A stretch of DNA of 63,524 nucleotides. Origin: an uncultured Lachnospiraceae bacterium. GTDB lineage: Bacteria > Bacillota > Clostridia > Lachnospirales > Lachnospiraceae. Below, in pieces: positions 33,702 to 42,305 of the stretch. The DNA lies in the NCBI GenBank assembly GCA_902779305.1, contig CACZBD010000017.1:1-63524 (forward strand), given 5' to 3'. The notes beneath the pieces are model-generated. The model did not search any database. It was not told the origin of the DNA and worked only from the letters and a program-made list of their open reading frames with translations. The translations under genes and the position numbers were made by a program. Each line of letters opens with the position of its first letter. The stretch's first letter is position 1.

Positions 33702-33717
33702 GTTAGCCTTTGCTAAC
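33702..33717. promoter_or_regulatory. 16-bp palindromic operator, site B
   Basis: GTTAGCCTTTGCTAAC, perfect 6-4-6 palindrome, 34 nt upstream of the small DUF6110-like gene. Confidence 0.75.
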
Positions 33718-33779
33718 CCTGCGTCAAAAAAAACGGACTGTTACCGTTGCGTGTTCATCGGCAAGTCCTGCTCTCGAGG

Positions 33780-33829
33780 GTTAGTCCTTGCTAACTTCAT
33801 ATGATAGCACTTGAAGCGAAAAATGTCCA
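33780..33829 (-). promoter_or_regulatory. Promoter of the FezAB-like block with operator site C
   Basis: On the minus strand TGGACA (33829-33824), 17 nt, TATCAT (33806-33801), then site C GTTAGCAAGGACTAAC (33795-33780), which covers the expected start of transcription. A repressor here would block initiation. The same arrangement occurs at site E. Confidence 0.75.
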
Positions 33830-33831
33830 GA

Positions 33832-33913
33832 TGGTCCCTTGGGGACGGGGTTAGGGGTCCATTGTAAACCACAAAGTAAACAATGGACCCCTAACCCCGT
33901 CCCCAAGGGCTCA
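33832..33913. repeat. 82-nt palindromic repeat element, full copy (R3, inverted loop)
   Basis: TGGTCCCTTGGGGACGGGGT at the left and ...CCCCAAGGGCTCA at the right; the central ATTGTAAACC...GTAAACAAT reads in the opposite sense to R1, R2 and R4. It lies between the ABC gene stop (33915) and the FezAB-like promoter. Confidence 0.9.
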
Positions 33914-33914
33914 T

Positions 33915-35648
33915 TTATGACGCCTGAAGGGCTACCATATGCGCATATGTTCCGTTCTGCGCAAGGAGACTTTCGTGGTTGCCTTTTTCCACGATCTGAC
34001 CGTCCGATACCACAAGGATCTGGTCTGCGTCCTTTATGGTCTTGAGCCGGTGCGCGATCACAAGAAGCGTCTTATTCCTGCAAAGCTCCGAGATCGCTTC
34101 CTGGATCGCCCGTTCGTTATCTGCATCCACACTGGCCGTCGCTTCGTCAAGTATGACGATCGGCGCATCTTTCAATATGCATCTGGCAATGGAGATCCTC
34201 TGCTTTTCCCCGCCGGAAAGAGAAGCGCCGCCTTCTCCGATCACGGTATCAAAACCATCCGGCAGCTGCATGACAAAATCGTAGCATTTTGCTTTTTTCG
34301 CAGCTTCCTCCACTTCCTCCCTTGTCGCTTCAGGCCGTCCGATCGCGATATTGTTGTATATCGTATCCTGGAAAAGATAAACTCTTTGGAACACCATGCT
34401 GATGTTGTCCATCAGGCTTGAAAGCGAGATGTCTCTGATGTCCTCTCCGTTTACAAGAATGTGGCCGCTTTTCACATCCCAGAATCTTGCAAGGAGTGAA
34501 GCTATGGTTGATTTTCCGCCGCCGGAAGGTCCGACAAGCGCCGTCATCTCACCGGCATTCACCCGGAACGATACCTCTTTTAGCACATCCTTGTCTGTAT
34601 AACCGAAGCTGACCTTCTCATATTCGATCGCAGGAATCGCAGGATTCTTTGCCGTAACATCCTGCAGCGTCTTTTTCCCTTCATCCATCAGCTCCTCTGC
34701 CCGGAACACCTCTTCGATCCTGTCAAGGCTTGCGGAGGTAACGGTGAGCCTGGCCATCTGGCCGTAATAACTTTTGATGGCAACGAACATGTCGAAGAGG
34801 AACAGCGCCATACCGGCCATATAGATGTTCGGGATCATTCCCTTCCCGAACAGGAATCCCGCAAGCGCCAGCATCAGGGATGTCCCGATCCCGAACGTCA
34901 GGTAAAGGGCTCTCGCCCACGGGCTGTAAGCCACCTCAAAGTCTATGCTTTCCCTGCAGCTTTTCTCAAATTCATCCGTCAGTCTCTTTGACCGTTCGCC
35001 AAGCATGTTGTAAGACTTGATGATGCCGATCCCTTCGGCAAAATCAAGGACCTCCTCTGTCAGTGATTCGGAACCTTCCTGTTTGATCGCTGAATGTTTC
35101 AGGGTGGTCTTAAGCATCAGGTTTCCCACGATGACAAAAGCGAGCACGACCAGCGCGGACAACAGTCCCAGCCGCAGATCCATTGCAAACATCATGACCA
35201 CCATAAGTCCCTGCGAGACGATAAAAGAAACCAGTTCCGACAAGACTCCCATGCAGTTTTCTTCTATGAACACCATGTCGGTAGACAGGACCGCGCTGAT
35301 CTTTCCGATATTGCCTTCCGTAAAATATCCCATGGGAAGTTTTCTCAGATGGTCTCCCAGCTTCATCCGCATATCGGCAAATACCGCATAACCGGTAGCC
35401 GATTGCAGCACGTTTGTGATGTGTTCAAAAACAGCCTCCACGATCACGCTCAAAACGATCGCGATCCCAAGATACAGGCATTTCTTTCTGTCCATCTGCC
35501 CCTGCATAAAAAAGCTGATCATCAGGAAAGACAATATCAGCGGGGCTTTCATCATGATGCCCTTGATAAACGAGGTGATGTATGACAGACGTATCCTCGT
35601 CTTGTATTTTCCCGTAATGCCGATCAGCCTGTGTAATATCTTTATCAT
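33915..35648 (-). CDS. ABC transporter, permease and ATP-binding fusion (pair 1, second gene)
   Basis: 577 residues: six-helix membrane domain (about 1-320), then a nucleotide-binding domain with Walker A GPSGGGKST (about 368-376), signature LSGGEKQRISIARC, Walker B IVILDEAT and H-loop IAHRL. It makes a heterodimer with the gene upstream (3-nt gap). The fold is of the type IV exporter group, but members such as YbtPQ/IrtAB import siderophores. The palindrome D upstream and the FezAB-like block downstream suggest metal or siderophore transport; drug export is the alternative. Confidence 0.88.
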   Translation of the reverse strand: MIKILHRLIGITGKYKTRIRLSYITSFIKGIMMKAPLILSFLMISFFMQGQMDRKKCLYLGIAIVLSVIVEAVFEHITNVLQSATGYAVFADMRMKLGDHLRKLPMGYFTEGNIGKISAVLSTDMVFIEENCMGVLSELVSFIVSQGLMVVMMFAMDLRLGLLSALVVLAFVIVGNLMLKTTLKHSAIKQEGSESLTEEVLDFAEGIGIIKSYNMLGERSKRLTDEFEKSCRESIDFEVAYSPWARALYLTFGIGTSLMLALAGFLFGKGMIPNIYMAGMALFLFDMFVAIKSYYGQMARLTVTSASLDRIEEVFRAEELMDEGKKTLQDVTAKNPAIPAIEYEKVSFGYTDKDVLKEVSFRVNAGEMTALVGPSGGGKSTIASLLARFWDVKSGHILVNGEDIRDISLSSLMDNISMVFQRVYLFQDTIYNNIAIGRPEATREEVEEAAKKAKCYDFVMQLPDGFDTVIGEGGASLSGGEKQRISIARCILKDAPIVILDEATASVDADNERAIQEAISELCRNKTLLVIAHRLKTIKDADQILVVSDGQIVEKGNHESLLAQNGTYAHMVALQAS

Positions 35649-35651
35649 TTT

Positions 35652-37385
35652 TCACGCCTCCTTGATCTTCCATGTGCTTGCGCTTACGGATGCATCCCAG
35701 AACTTTTTATATTCGGGGCAGTCCGTAAGAAGGGTTTCATGTTTGCCTGCTGCAATGCACTGTCCTTCCTTCATGACACAGATCTTATCCGCATTTTTTA
35801 CCGTGGACAGCCTGTGCGCGATCACAAGCACGGTTTTGTCTTTGATGATCTCGTCGATCGCGGCATTTAATTTCTCTTCATTTTCCGGATCCATAAAAGC
35901 AGTGGCCTCATCTAAAACAATGATCGGCGCATCCTTAAGGATCGCTCTTGCAAGAGAGATCCGCTGCCTCTCACCGCCGGATAACTGCTTGCCTGAGTCT
36001 CCCGCTTTTGCTTCGATGCCGTCCGGAAGCCTGTCAAGGAATTCGTTGCACTGGGCTTTGCGGGCCGCTTCCAGCACCTGCTCTTTAGTGGCATCCGGTT
36101 TCCCGATCAGGATATTTTCATAGAGCGTGGTGTTGAAGAGGAACTGCTCCTGTGAGACATAAGCAACCTGATCATTCAATGCTTTCAGGGTCATGTCCGT
36201 AATATCCTGGCCGCCGATCCGGATCGTGCCTGCGTCCGTGTCATAGTAGTGAACGAGCAGTTTTGCAAGTGTGGATTTGCCGCTTCCCGACTCTCCCACA
36301 AGCGCTGTTGTCGTCCCCTGTTTCATCTCAAGGCTGACACCATGCAAAACCTCCTCTTCTTCATATCCGAATCTGACATTTTCAAATGTGACATCTCTGT
36401 TTGTGCCGGAAAATCCGTTCTTTCCTTCCTTCAGCGGCGGATGCTCCATGAGTTTTTCCAGCTCGGTGATCTTATAATCCAGCTGCGGAAATTTTCCGGC
36501 AAAATTCAAAGCCTTCAGGAATGACGGTCCCACGGCAAAAGACATACAGAGGACGAGGATCAGCTTGTCGAGAGCCATCGTCCCGGACAGGACCATGTAT
36601 GATCCGACAGGGAGCATGAGCAGGGCAAGGCAGGGCAGAATGCTTGCATAAGCCGCCATCCACGGCCAGCAGACCTTATACCATGCAATGGTAAAATCGC
36701 GGTAATTCCTTACCCTGTCTCCGAATTTTTTATAAGACTCGCCGTCTTTGTTGAACACTTTGACGACTTCCATTCCGTTCACATACTCGATGATCGTGTT
36801 GTTCATCTTCGCGGCCGATTCATAATAATCGTTCATCTTCTCGAATCCGGATTTCATCATCATCCCCATCGCCAGCATGCCCAGCACGAGCGGGACAAGC
36901 GACAGCAGCCCCAGCCTCCAGTCCATGATGAACATTAAGAGAATGATCAGGACCGGGATAAAGATGTTTGCGATCCCTTCCGGTATGGCATGCGCCAGCA
37001 GCAGCTCGATCTGATCGATGTCATCCGTAAAGATCTTTTTGATGCGCCCCGTTCCGAGATTCTGTATGTTTCCGAGCGGTTGTTTTTCAAGTTTTCCCTG
37101 CAGAGAGATCCGCAGGTTCTTCAACGTGTTGTATGCGCTGATATGGGAAAATTCCAGACCTTTTACATACAAAAGCGCAAATGCGATCTCGCATACGGCC
37201 ACAGCAAGCACTCTGAGCATCACAAACTTCAGATCGATGTGTTCTCCTCTCGTCAGCGGCGAAATGATCTGATAAAGAAAGAAATACGGGATCACATTCG
37301 CTACAATGCCTAACGACATGAGCACCGCAGCCCATACGGTGTACTTTTTGTACTTTCCGATATACGGAGCTACCTTTTTAAACAT
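35652..37385 (-). CDS. ABC transporter, permease and ATP-binding fusion (pair 1, first gene)
   Basis: 577 residues with membrane domain about 1-320 and ATPase: Walker A GESGSGKST, signature LSGGERQRISLARA, Walker B IIVLDEAT, IAHRLST. GAGGAGG precedes ATG 37385; operator site D lies 22 nt upstream. TetR2 is the next gene upstream on the same strand. See the partner gene for the transport question. Confidence 0.88.
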   Translation of the reverse strand: MFKKVAPYIGKYKKYTVWAAVLMSLGIVANVIPYFFLYQIISPLTRGEHIDLKFVMLRVLAVAVCEIAFALLYVKGLEFSHISAYNTLKNLRISLQGKLEKQPLGNIQNLGTGRIKKIFTDDIDQIELLLAHAIPEGIANIFIPVLIILLMFIMDWRLGLLSLVPLVLGMLAMGMMMKSGFEKMNDYYESAAKMNNTIIEYVNGMEVVKVFNKDGESYKKFGDRVRNYRDFTIAWYKVCWPWMAAYASILPCLALLMLPVGSYMVLSGTMALDKLILVLCMSFAVGPSFLKALNFAGKFPQLDYKITELEKLMEHPPLKEGKNGFSGTNRDVTFENVRFGYEEEEVLHGVSLEMKQGTTTALVGESGSGKSTLAKLLVHYYDTDAGTIRIGGQDITDMTLKALNDQVAYVSQEQFLFNTTLYENILIGKPDATKEQVLEAARKAQCNEFLDRLPDGIEAKAGDSGKQLSGGERQRISLARAILKDAPIIVLDEATAFMDPENEEKLNAAIDEIIKDKTVLVIAHRLSTVKNADKICVMKEGQCIAAGKHETLLTDCPEYKKFWDASVSASTWKIKEA

Positions 37386-37406
37386 AAACTTACCTCCTCT
37401 TGTGCG

Positions 37407-37432
37407 TATAGGTTAGCCAGCGCTAACCTATA
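37407..37432. promoter_or_regulatory. Palindromic operator, site D (extended)
   Basis: Core GTTAGCCAGCGCTAAC (37412-37427) within a perfect 26-bp palindrome, arms TATAGGTTAGC and GCTAACCTATA with a 4-nt centre. The extended AGGTTAG...CTAACCT is the best DtxR-like match in the window. Confidence 0.8.
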
Positions 37433-37436
37433 CGCT

Positions 37437-37460
37437 TATTTAAAGCCGTCTTATGACGGC
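37437..37460 (-). terminator. Weak terminator after tetR2
   Basis: GCCGTC-ATAA-GACGGC followed by TTTAAAT on the minus strand, between tetR2 and the ABC pair. Confidence 0.5.
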
Positions 37461-37472
37461 CTGCTTACCGAA

Positions 37473-37505
37473 TGATCCCTTGGGGACGGGGTCAGTGGTC
37501 CATTT
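37473..37505 (+). repeat. Palindromic repeat, half copy (H5)
   Basis: TGATCCCTTGGGGACGGGGT then CAGTGGTCCATTT. As at H4, its inner end encodes the final Met-Asp-His and stop codon of the gene it touches (tetR2). Confidence 0.9.
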
Positions 37506-38109
37506 TGATCACTGCTGCCCAGTCAAAAAACCTGCACATCACCCTGCAGTGTTCTTCCATCTGCTTTTCGGACAGATCATGAACAAACGGCTCACAAACA
37601 GAACTCCAGAATGACGTCAGCAGAATGTGAAACTCATCGCGGCTTACCTTTGCCTTCGCGATACCGCGGCGATAGGCCTCTTTGTAAAACTGTTCATAGG
37701 CATAACTCATCTTGATCACATAATCATGACTGAAGCTTTCGTATCTTGTTCCGGCACACTTATCGATCAGGATCTTAAAATCATCTCCGTAGCTTCTGAG
37801 CATCCGGAACATCGGGATCATGGAATCATAGCGCATGATCCAGGAATCTCTGATCACGTCATCACTGAGAAGCGAAAAATCCACGCCGGACCGTTTGTCA
37901 AGAAACGAATCAAGCGCCTCCACGACGCCGCCCACCACAGCGGAAAACAGTTCTTCTTTCCCTTTATACCGTTTGTAGACCGCACCCGTGGTCACCCCGG
38001 CATTCTCACAGATGGACTTCAGATCTGCTTTTAAAAATCCGTTTTTTAAGAACTCTTCCCGTGCGCTTTGTAGCAGCCTCGGGTCGATACTGGTATCCCG
38101 CACTGACAT
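37492..38109 (-). CDS. TetR-family regulator (TetR2)
   Basis: 205 residues from ATG 38109 (GCGGGG upstream). Helix-turn-helix KSICENAGVTTGAVYKRYKGKEELF (about 30-54). The C-terminal helical domain is of the broad TetR type (fused to no other domain). It precedes ABC pair 1 and has its own operator at 38127-38164. The C-terminus VIKMDH comes from repeat H5. The ABC pair is the likely target, although site D may belong to another regulator. Confidence 0.9.
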   Translation of the reverse strand: MSVRDTSIDPRLLQSAREEFLKNGFLKADLKSICENAGVTTGAVYKRYKGKEELFSAVVGGVVEALDSFLDKRSGVDFSLLSDDVIRDSWIMRYDSMIPMFRMLRSYGDDFKILIDKCAGTRYESFSHDYVIKMSYAYEQFYKEAYRRGIAKAKVSRDEFHILLTSFWSSVCEPFVHDLSEKQMEEHCRVMCRFFDWAAVIKMDH

Positions 38110-38126
38110 GATATACCCCGCAAAAA

Positions 38127-38181
38127 AACTGATAATAAGATTATCGGTAATCATATTATCAGTTCATTTTCATCCTGTCAA
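38127..38181 (-). promoter_or_regulatory. tetR2 promoter with operator
   Basis: On the minus strand TTGACA (38181-38176), 17 nt, TAATAT (38158-38153). Inverted repeat with 11-bp arms AACTGATAATA (38127-38137) and TATTATCAGTT (38154-38164) covers the -10 and the start region. Confidence 0.8.
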
Positions 38182-38189
38182 GAGAAAAG

Positions 38190-38271
38190 TGAGCCCTTGG
38201 GGACGGGGTTAGTGGTCCATTGTTTACTTTGTGGTTTACAATGGACCACTAACCCCGTCCCCAAGGGCTCA
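38190..38271. repeat. 82-nt palindromic repeat element, full copy (R4)
   Basis: TGAGCCCTTGGGGACGGGGT at the left, inverse at the right ending GGGCTCA. The last three bases are the stop codon (TGA, minus strand) of the GH31 gene. Confidence 0.92.
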
Positions 38272-40473
38272 TTTTTTGATGTACTCGATGTTATCGGTTA
38301 AATCCACGGGATAACTGCCGGTCTTTGATACTGACAGCTTGTGTTTGCGTTCGGAATAGGACAGCCTGACATCGCAGTACACGCCGTCTTCAAATGCATA
38401 CCCGTCCCCTTCATCAAGATACAGGGTAAATTCTCCGTCGCAACCCTCATAAACACGGATCACGTCGGGCAGCCCGCCGCCCTCATCCGCATAGCTTAAC
38501 CCGGAGGACATCGGGATGATCGAGCCTTCACGCACAAATACGGGGATCCTGTCGAGCGGCGCATCGGCATCGATCCAGCATCCGCCTTCCTGGTATTTTC
38601 CGGAGTAAAAATCATACCATCCGCACCCCTTTGGCAGATAAACCCTGCGCTTTTTCTCAGCATCCTTTATCTGAACCGAGCCCTTTTGATAGTACATGGG
38701 CGTATACACCGGAGCCACAAGAAAGGCCGGGCCAAACAGGTATTCGTCGCTTACCGTGCGCACGTTTTCATCCTCGTAAAAATCCATAAGAAGGCTCCGC
38801 ATCATCGCCTCGCCTTCCCGGTGTGCCAGTGCACCCAGAGAATAGAGGTAAGGTATCAGCCTGTACCTTAATCTGATCTGTTCCATGATCGCTTCATAGA
38901 ACGGATCTCCCATGCTCCCGAACTGCCACGGCTCTCTCGGCGTATCGGTCCCGTGCGAGCGGAAGATCGGAAGGAAGGTCCCAAACTCAAGCCATCTGAC
39001 ATACAGTTCCCGGTATCCCGCGTCCAAAACGCCGTCATTATAATCACCGTGCCAGAACCATAAGGGCCGGTGAGAATGATCATTACAGCCGCGATTTTCA
39101 TACTTGTCATCTACGACAAAAAAGCCGCCGATATCAAGCGTCCAGTAAGGCATTCCCGTAAGTCCCATCCTGATGCCTTCAACAATCTGTTTGCGCAGTG
39201 TATCGTAAGTCGCGCAGATATCTCCGGACCAGAGTATGGTCCCATATTTCTGTATGCCCGTATATCCGGATCTTGTAAGATTCACAACACGTTTTCCGGC
39301 AATATCCCTGCGCCAGTTCTCATAGATGCCCCCGGCGTGATACAGGCCATATGCGTTCAGTTTTTCCGGATCCATTGAATGAACCGACATTTCCTTAACG
39401 ACCCTGTATCGCTCCTCTTCGCTCTTTTTCTCCTCGCCGCTCCAGTCCGCATCCGAAAAAGGCTCCGCATTATCACACCACAAGGCGTCCGTTTTACTGC
39501 TCATGATCTCCTCGCAGGTCTGCTTCCAGTAAAGTGTTCTCGCATCTTCGCAAAAAGCATCATAGAGATTTGAATTGGGAAGCAGCAGCCCCTCTTTTGC
39601 AAACTGTGCGTAATTTTCGGAATCGGTACTCATGTTTGGCCAGATGCTGACCATGAAATGCACATGTTCTTCATGGATCTTCTTTACCGTGGCGCTTAGA
39701 TCCGGGTAACGCTTCTTATCAAACTTTTTCTCGCCCCATAATCCCTCTTCCCAGCTGAACCAGTCCTGAACGATACAGTCGATCGGAATATTCCGGGACC
39801 GGAAAGCGGATACGGTCTCTTCGAGTTCAGCGCCGGTTTTGTACCGCTCCTTACTCTGGATATATCCGAAGGCCCATCTGGGAAGCATGGACGGCATCCC
39901 GGTGATCCTGTGGTAGCACCTGATCAGGTCGCTTATGGTTTCCCCGGTGAAGATATAATATCTGAGTTCTGTTGCGCAATCTATGGCAAAACGGATCCGG
40001 TTCCCTTCAGATGTAAAAATCATCCCGGCCCGGGAATCGATCAGAATGCCGTAATGTCCGGTGGTAACAAGAAACGGGATCGCGATCCTCATGTTGGATT
40101 CGTACAGATACACCGTCCGGTTTCTGTGATCACAGATCCCGTCTTCATACTGCCCCATGCCAAGAAGAAGTTCGTCGTTTCCGATGCAAAATTCCAGGGT
40201 TGCGGAAAACGCCTCGTATGCGGGGACTTTCGCCAGACTGTCCGTGAAGGCAACCTCGCCGTTGGCAGTCTGCTTCTTCCTGAGCGCAGACTTTTCCGCC
40301 TCGTATCTGTATACGGTGACCGGCGTAAAGGATACTTCTGTCTGGCTGATCACAACTTTTTTGTTCCGGGCAAAATCAACCGGTTCACGGTCTGTAAACC
40401 CTCCGGGTGCTGCGCCGGAAGAATACGTGACACAGGTAATGTTTTCGCTGATGTTTTCGATTGTTTTCGGCAT
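38269..40473 (-). CDS. Glycoside hydrolase family 31 (alpha-glucosidase/alpha-xylosidase type)
   Basis: 734 residues. Catalytic nucleophile Asp 334 in LWCDNAEP and the acid/base region WSGDICATYD (Asp 418); also PRWAFGYIQSKERYKT (about 198-213). GH31 enzymes cleave alpha-glucose or alpha-xylose ends of oligosaccharides. No signal peptide, so it acts in the cytosol on imported sugar. It is the last gene of the importer operon, 3 nt after the permease. The exact linkage cannot be told from the sequence. Confidence 0.92.
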   Translation of the reverse strand: MPKTIENISENITCVTYSSGAAPGGFTDREPVDFARNKKVVISQTEVSFTPVTVYRYEAEKSALRKKQTANGEVAFTDSLAKVPAYEAFSATLEFCIGNDELLLGMGQYEDGICDHRNRTVYLYESNMRIAIPFLVTTGHYGILIDSRAGMIFTSEGNRIRFAIDCATELRYYIFTGETISDLIRCYHRITGMPSMLPRWAFGYIQSKERYKTGAELEETVSAFRSRNIPIDCIVQDWFSWEEGLWGEKKFDKKRYPDLSATVKKIHEEHVHFMVSIWPNMSTDSENYAQFAKEGLLLPNSNLYDAFCEDARTLYWKQTCEEIMSSKTDALWCDNAEPFSDADWSGEEKKSEEERYRVVKEMSVHSMDPEKLNAYGLYHAGGIYENWRRDIAGKRVVNLTRSGYTGIQKYGTILWSGDICATYDTLRKQIVEGIRMGLTGMPYWTLDIGGFFVVDDKYENRGCNDHSHRPLWFWHGDYNDGVLDAGYRELYVRWLEFGTFLPIFRSHGTDTPREPWQFGSMGDPFYEAIMEQIRLRYRLIPYLYSLGALAHREGEAMMRSLLMDFYEDENVRTVSDEYLFGPAFLVAPVYTPMYYQKGSVQIKDAEKKRRVYLPKGCGWYDFYSGKYQEGGCWIDADAPLDRIPVFVREGSIIPMSSGLSYADEGGGLPDVIRVYEGCDGEFTLYLDEGDGYAFEDGVYCDVRLSYSERKHKLSVSKTGSYPVDLTDNIEYIKK

Positions 40474-40476
40474 GTT

Positions 40477-41304
40477 TTATCCTTTTACCGCACCGGCTGT
40501 CATGCCGGATACAATATATTTCTGCCCGAGCAGATATACGAGCAGTACCGGAAGACTAGTCAGCAGAATGTCTGCGCATACAAGATTCCAGTCCTTAAAG
40601 TACATTCCGAAGAAGTTATACACCGACAGGGTCATCGGCCACTGTTCCGACCTGTTCAGGAAATACAGGGGGGAGACGAATTCGTTCCATGTGTTCAGGA
40701 ACGTCAGGACCGTCGATGTTGCGATCGCCGGTTTCAGCATTGGGAAAACAATGAGGAAGAACAGGCGGACGGGCCCGCATCCGTCTATCACTGCCGCCTC
40801 GTCAAGTTCAACAGGGACCTTGGCCACAAACCCGTGGATCAGGAAAGTCATGAACGGAAGCTGCATCGCCGTGTATAAAAGAATGATCCCGACAGCGGTG
40901 TTGTTAAGATGCAGGAATTGCAGGACTTTTGTAAGCGATACATAGTTGATCGGCAGCGTGATCCCGAGGACCAGGAACATGTACAGAAAATGGTTCAGTT
41001 TTGTCCGGTTTCTCGACAGTACATATGCAGCTCCCGCCGCAAACAGCACGCATAAGATGACCGATCCCGCGGAATAGATCAGACTGTTGAAAAAAGAAGT
41101 TACGAGTTTGCCCTTTTCGATCACCGTAAGAAAGTTGCTCCATTGAATGGGAAGCGACGGAAGATGCAGGTTCATATTGGACGCAGCTTTTTTATCCTTC
41201 AGCGAATTGAACAGGATCAAAAGCAGCGGGATCAGGCATATCGCCGAAAAGACCCATGCTATAAGGTTTCTGATGATCGACAATACGGTCTTTTTGACTT
41301 TCAT
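40477..41304 (-). CDS. Carbohydrate ABC permease, MalG-type
   Basis: 275 residues, six membrane segments, with the EAA loop ELDEAAVIDGCGPVRLFFLIVFP (about 190-212) that contacts the ATPase. With the MalF-type permease it forms the channel of a CUT1 importer. The start codon overlaps the upstream stop (TAATG). The ATPase (MsmK-type) is not encoded here and is probably shared. Confidence 0.92.
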   Translation of the reverse strand: MKVKKTVLSIIRNLIAWVFSAICLIPLLLILFNSLKDKKAASNMNLHLPSLPIQWSNFLTVIEKGKLVTSFFNSLIYSAGSVILCVLFAAGAAYVLSRNRTKLNHFLYMFLVLGITLPINYVSLTKVLQFLHLNNTAVGIILLYTAMQLPFMTFLIHGFVAKVPVELDEAAVIDGCGPVRLFFLIVFPMLKPAIATSTVLTFLNTWNEFVSPLYFLNRSEQWPMTLSVYNFFGMYFKDWNLVCADILLTSLPVLLVYLLGQKYIVSGMTAGAVKG

Positions 41305-42182
41305 TATTCCACCACCTCATTTTTCGTCATTACTCTGATCATGTAAGCGCCGACAAAGATCATGATCACAAACATTACGGAGGATAACGCCGTACCGACC
41401 GCATATTGGCCTGTTCCGAATTTCTTGAATACCGCCGTATACAGGACCTCGGTCGTTGCCTTTCCGGGTCCGCCGTTTGTAAGCGCGTAAACCATATCAA
41501 ATACTTTCAGTCCGTATATGACGTTTAATACGGTCGTCGTCGCAAGTGTCGGGAGGATCAGCGGAAGCGTGATATAGCGGAACTTCTTCCAGCCGCCGGC
41601 GCCGTCTATCGCAGCAGCCTCATAATAATCGCTGGAAATGGACAGGATCCCTGCGATCAGGATCGTCATGATATATCCGACTCCGCGCCAGATATCAACC
41701 GCCATTACCGATCCGAATGCAAGTTCCGATGTCACGAGCCACTTTTGGGCAAACATCTCCAGTCCGACAGATCTGAAAAAGGAATTCAGAAGCCCGGATT
41801 TGGGATCTAAGATCGACTTAAAGATCATGCCGATGATGAGCGTCGACAATACGGACGGCATAAACACGATCCCGCGGTGCATGTTCAGGAGCTTGATCGA
41901 TTTGGTCAGAAGCAGAGCAAGAATAAGACCGATCACATTCTTCAGTACCGTTGTGATCAATGTGAACTCCAGCGTATTTGTGATGATCTTCATATAGTTT
42001 TCATCCGCGGAAAATACGGTTTTGAAGTTCTGAAATCCCACATAATGAAGCTCATCGGAATACGCGGACCAGTCCGTGAACGAATAGCCCACACCGATCA
42101 GTCCCGGCAGAAAGAAAAACACAAAGTAGATGATCAGTGCGCCAAGCGCAAAATATCTCGGATAGATTTTATTCCTGTTCAT
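41304..42182 (-). CDS. Carbohydrate ABC permease, MalF-type
   Basis: 292 residues, six membrane segments, EAA loop DYYEAAAIDGAGGWKKFRYITLPLILP (about 185-211). First permease gene of the CUT1 operon; the hairpin at 42206-42235 separates it from the binding protein gene, which fits lower expression of the permeases. AAGGGCG precedes ATG 42182. Confidence 0.92.
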   Translation of the reverse strand: MNRNKIYPRYFALGALIIYFVFFFLPGLIGVGYSFTDWSAYSDELHYVGFQNFKTVFSADENYMKIITNTLEFTLITTVLKNVIGLILALLLTKSIKLLNMHRGIVFMPSVLSTLIIGMIFKSILDPKSGLLNSFFRSVGLEMFAQKWLVTSELAFGSVMAVDIWRGVGYIMTILIAGILSISSDYYEAAAIDGAGGWKKFRYITLPLILPTLATTTVLNVIYGLKVFDMVYALTNGGPGKATTEVLYTAVFKKFGTGQYAVGTALSSVMFVIMIFVGAYMIRVMTKNEVVE

Positions 42183-42205
42183 TTGGATCGCCCTTTCGAA
42201 AAACC

Positions 42206-42235
42206 GGGGCTGTCTGATCGCTGTCAGACAGCCCC
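42206..42235 (-). terminator. Hairpin between binding protein and permease genes
   Basis: Perfect 12-bp stem GGGGCTGTCTGA/TCAGACAGCCCC with a 6-nt loop and no long T run: a partial terminator or mRNA processing/stability element that favours the binding protein. Confidence 0.75.
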
Positions 42236-42242
42236 AATATCC

Positions 42243-42305
42243 CTGTTACTTACTGTTACTTATTGTTACATGACTGTTACTTATCGTTACTTGACCGTTA
42301 CTTAC
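42243..42305. repeat. Imperfect tandem repeat (about 10-11 nt) after the binding protein gene
   Basis: Six consecutive units of the type CTGTTACTTA / ATCGTTACTTG lie between the hairpin and the stop of the binding protein gene, with the last unit inside its codons. No function is seen. Confidence 0.6.

Noticed and set aside
33702..33795. Fur box interpretation of sites B and C
   Set aside because: The arms lack the GATAAT pattern of Fur boxes; the CTAAC arms fit the DtxR type better, although neither is proved.
39910..40945. Long plus-strand frames opposite GH31 and the permease
   Set aside because: They are antisense shadows of genes with clear families and have no start signals.
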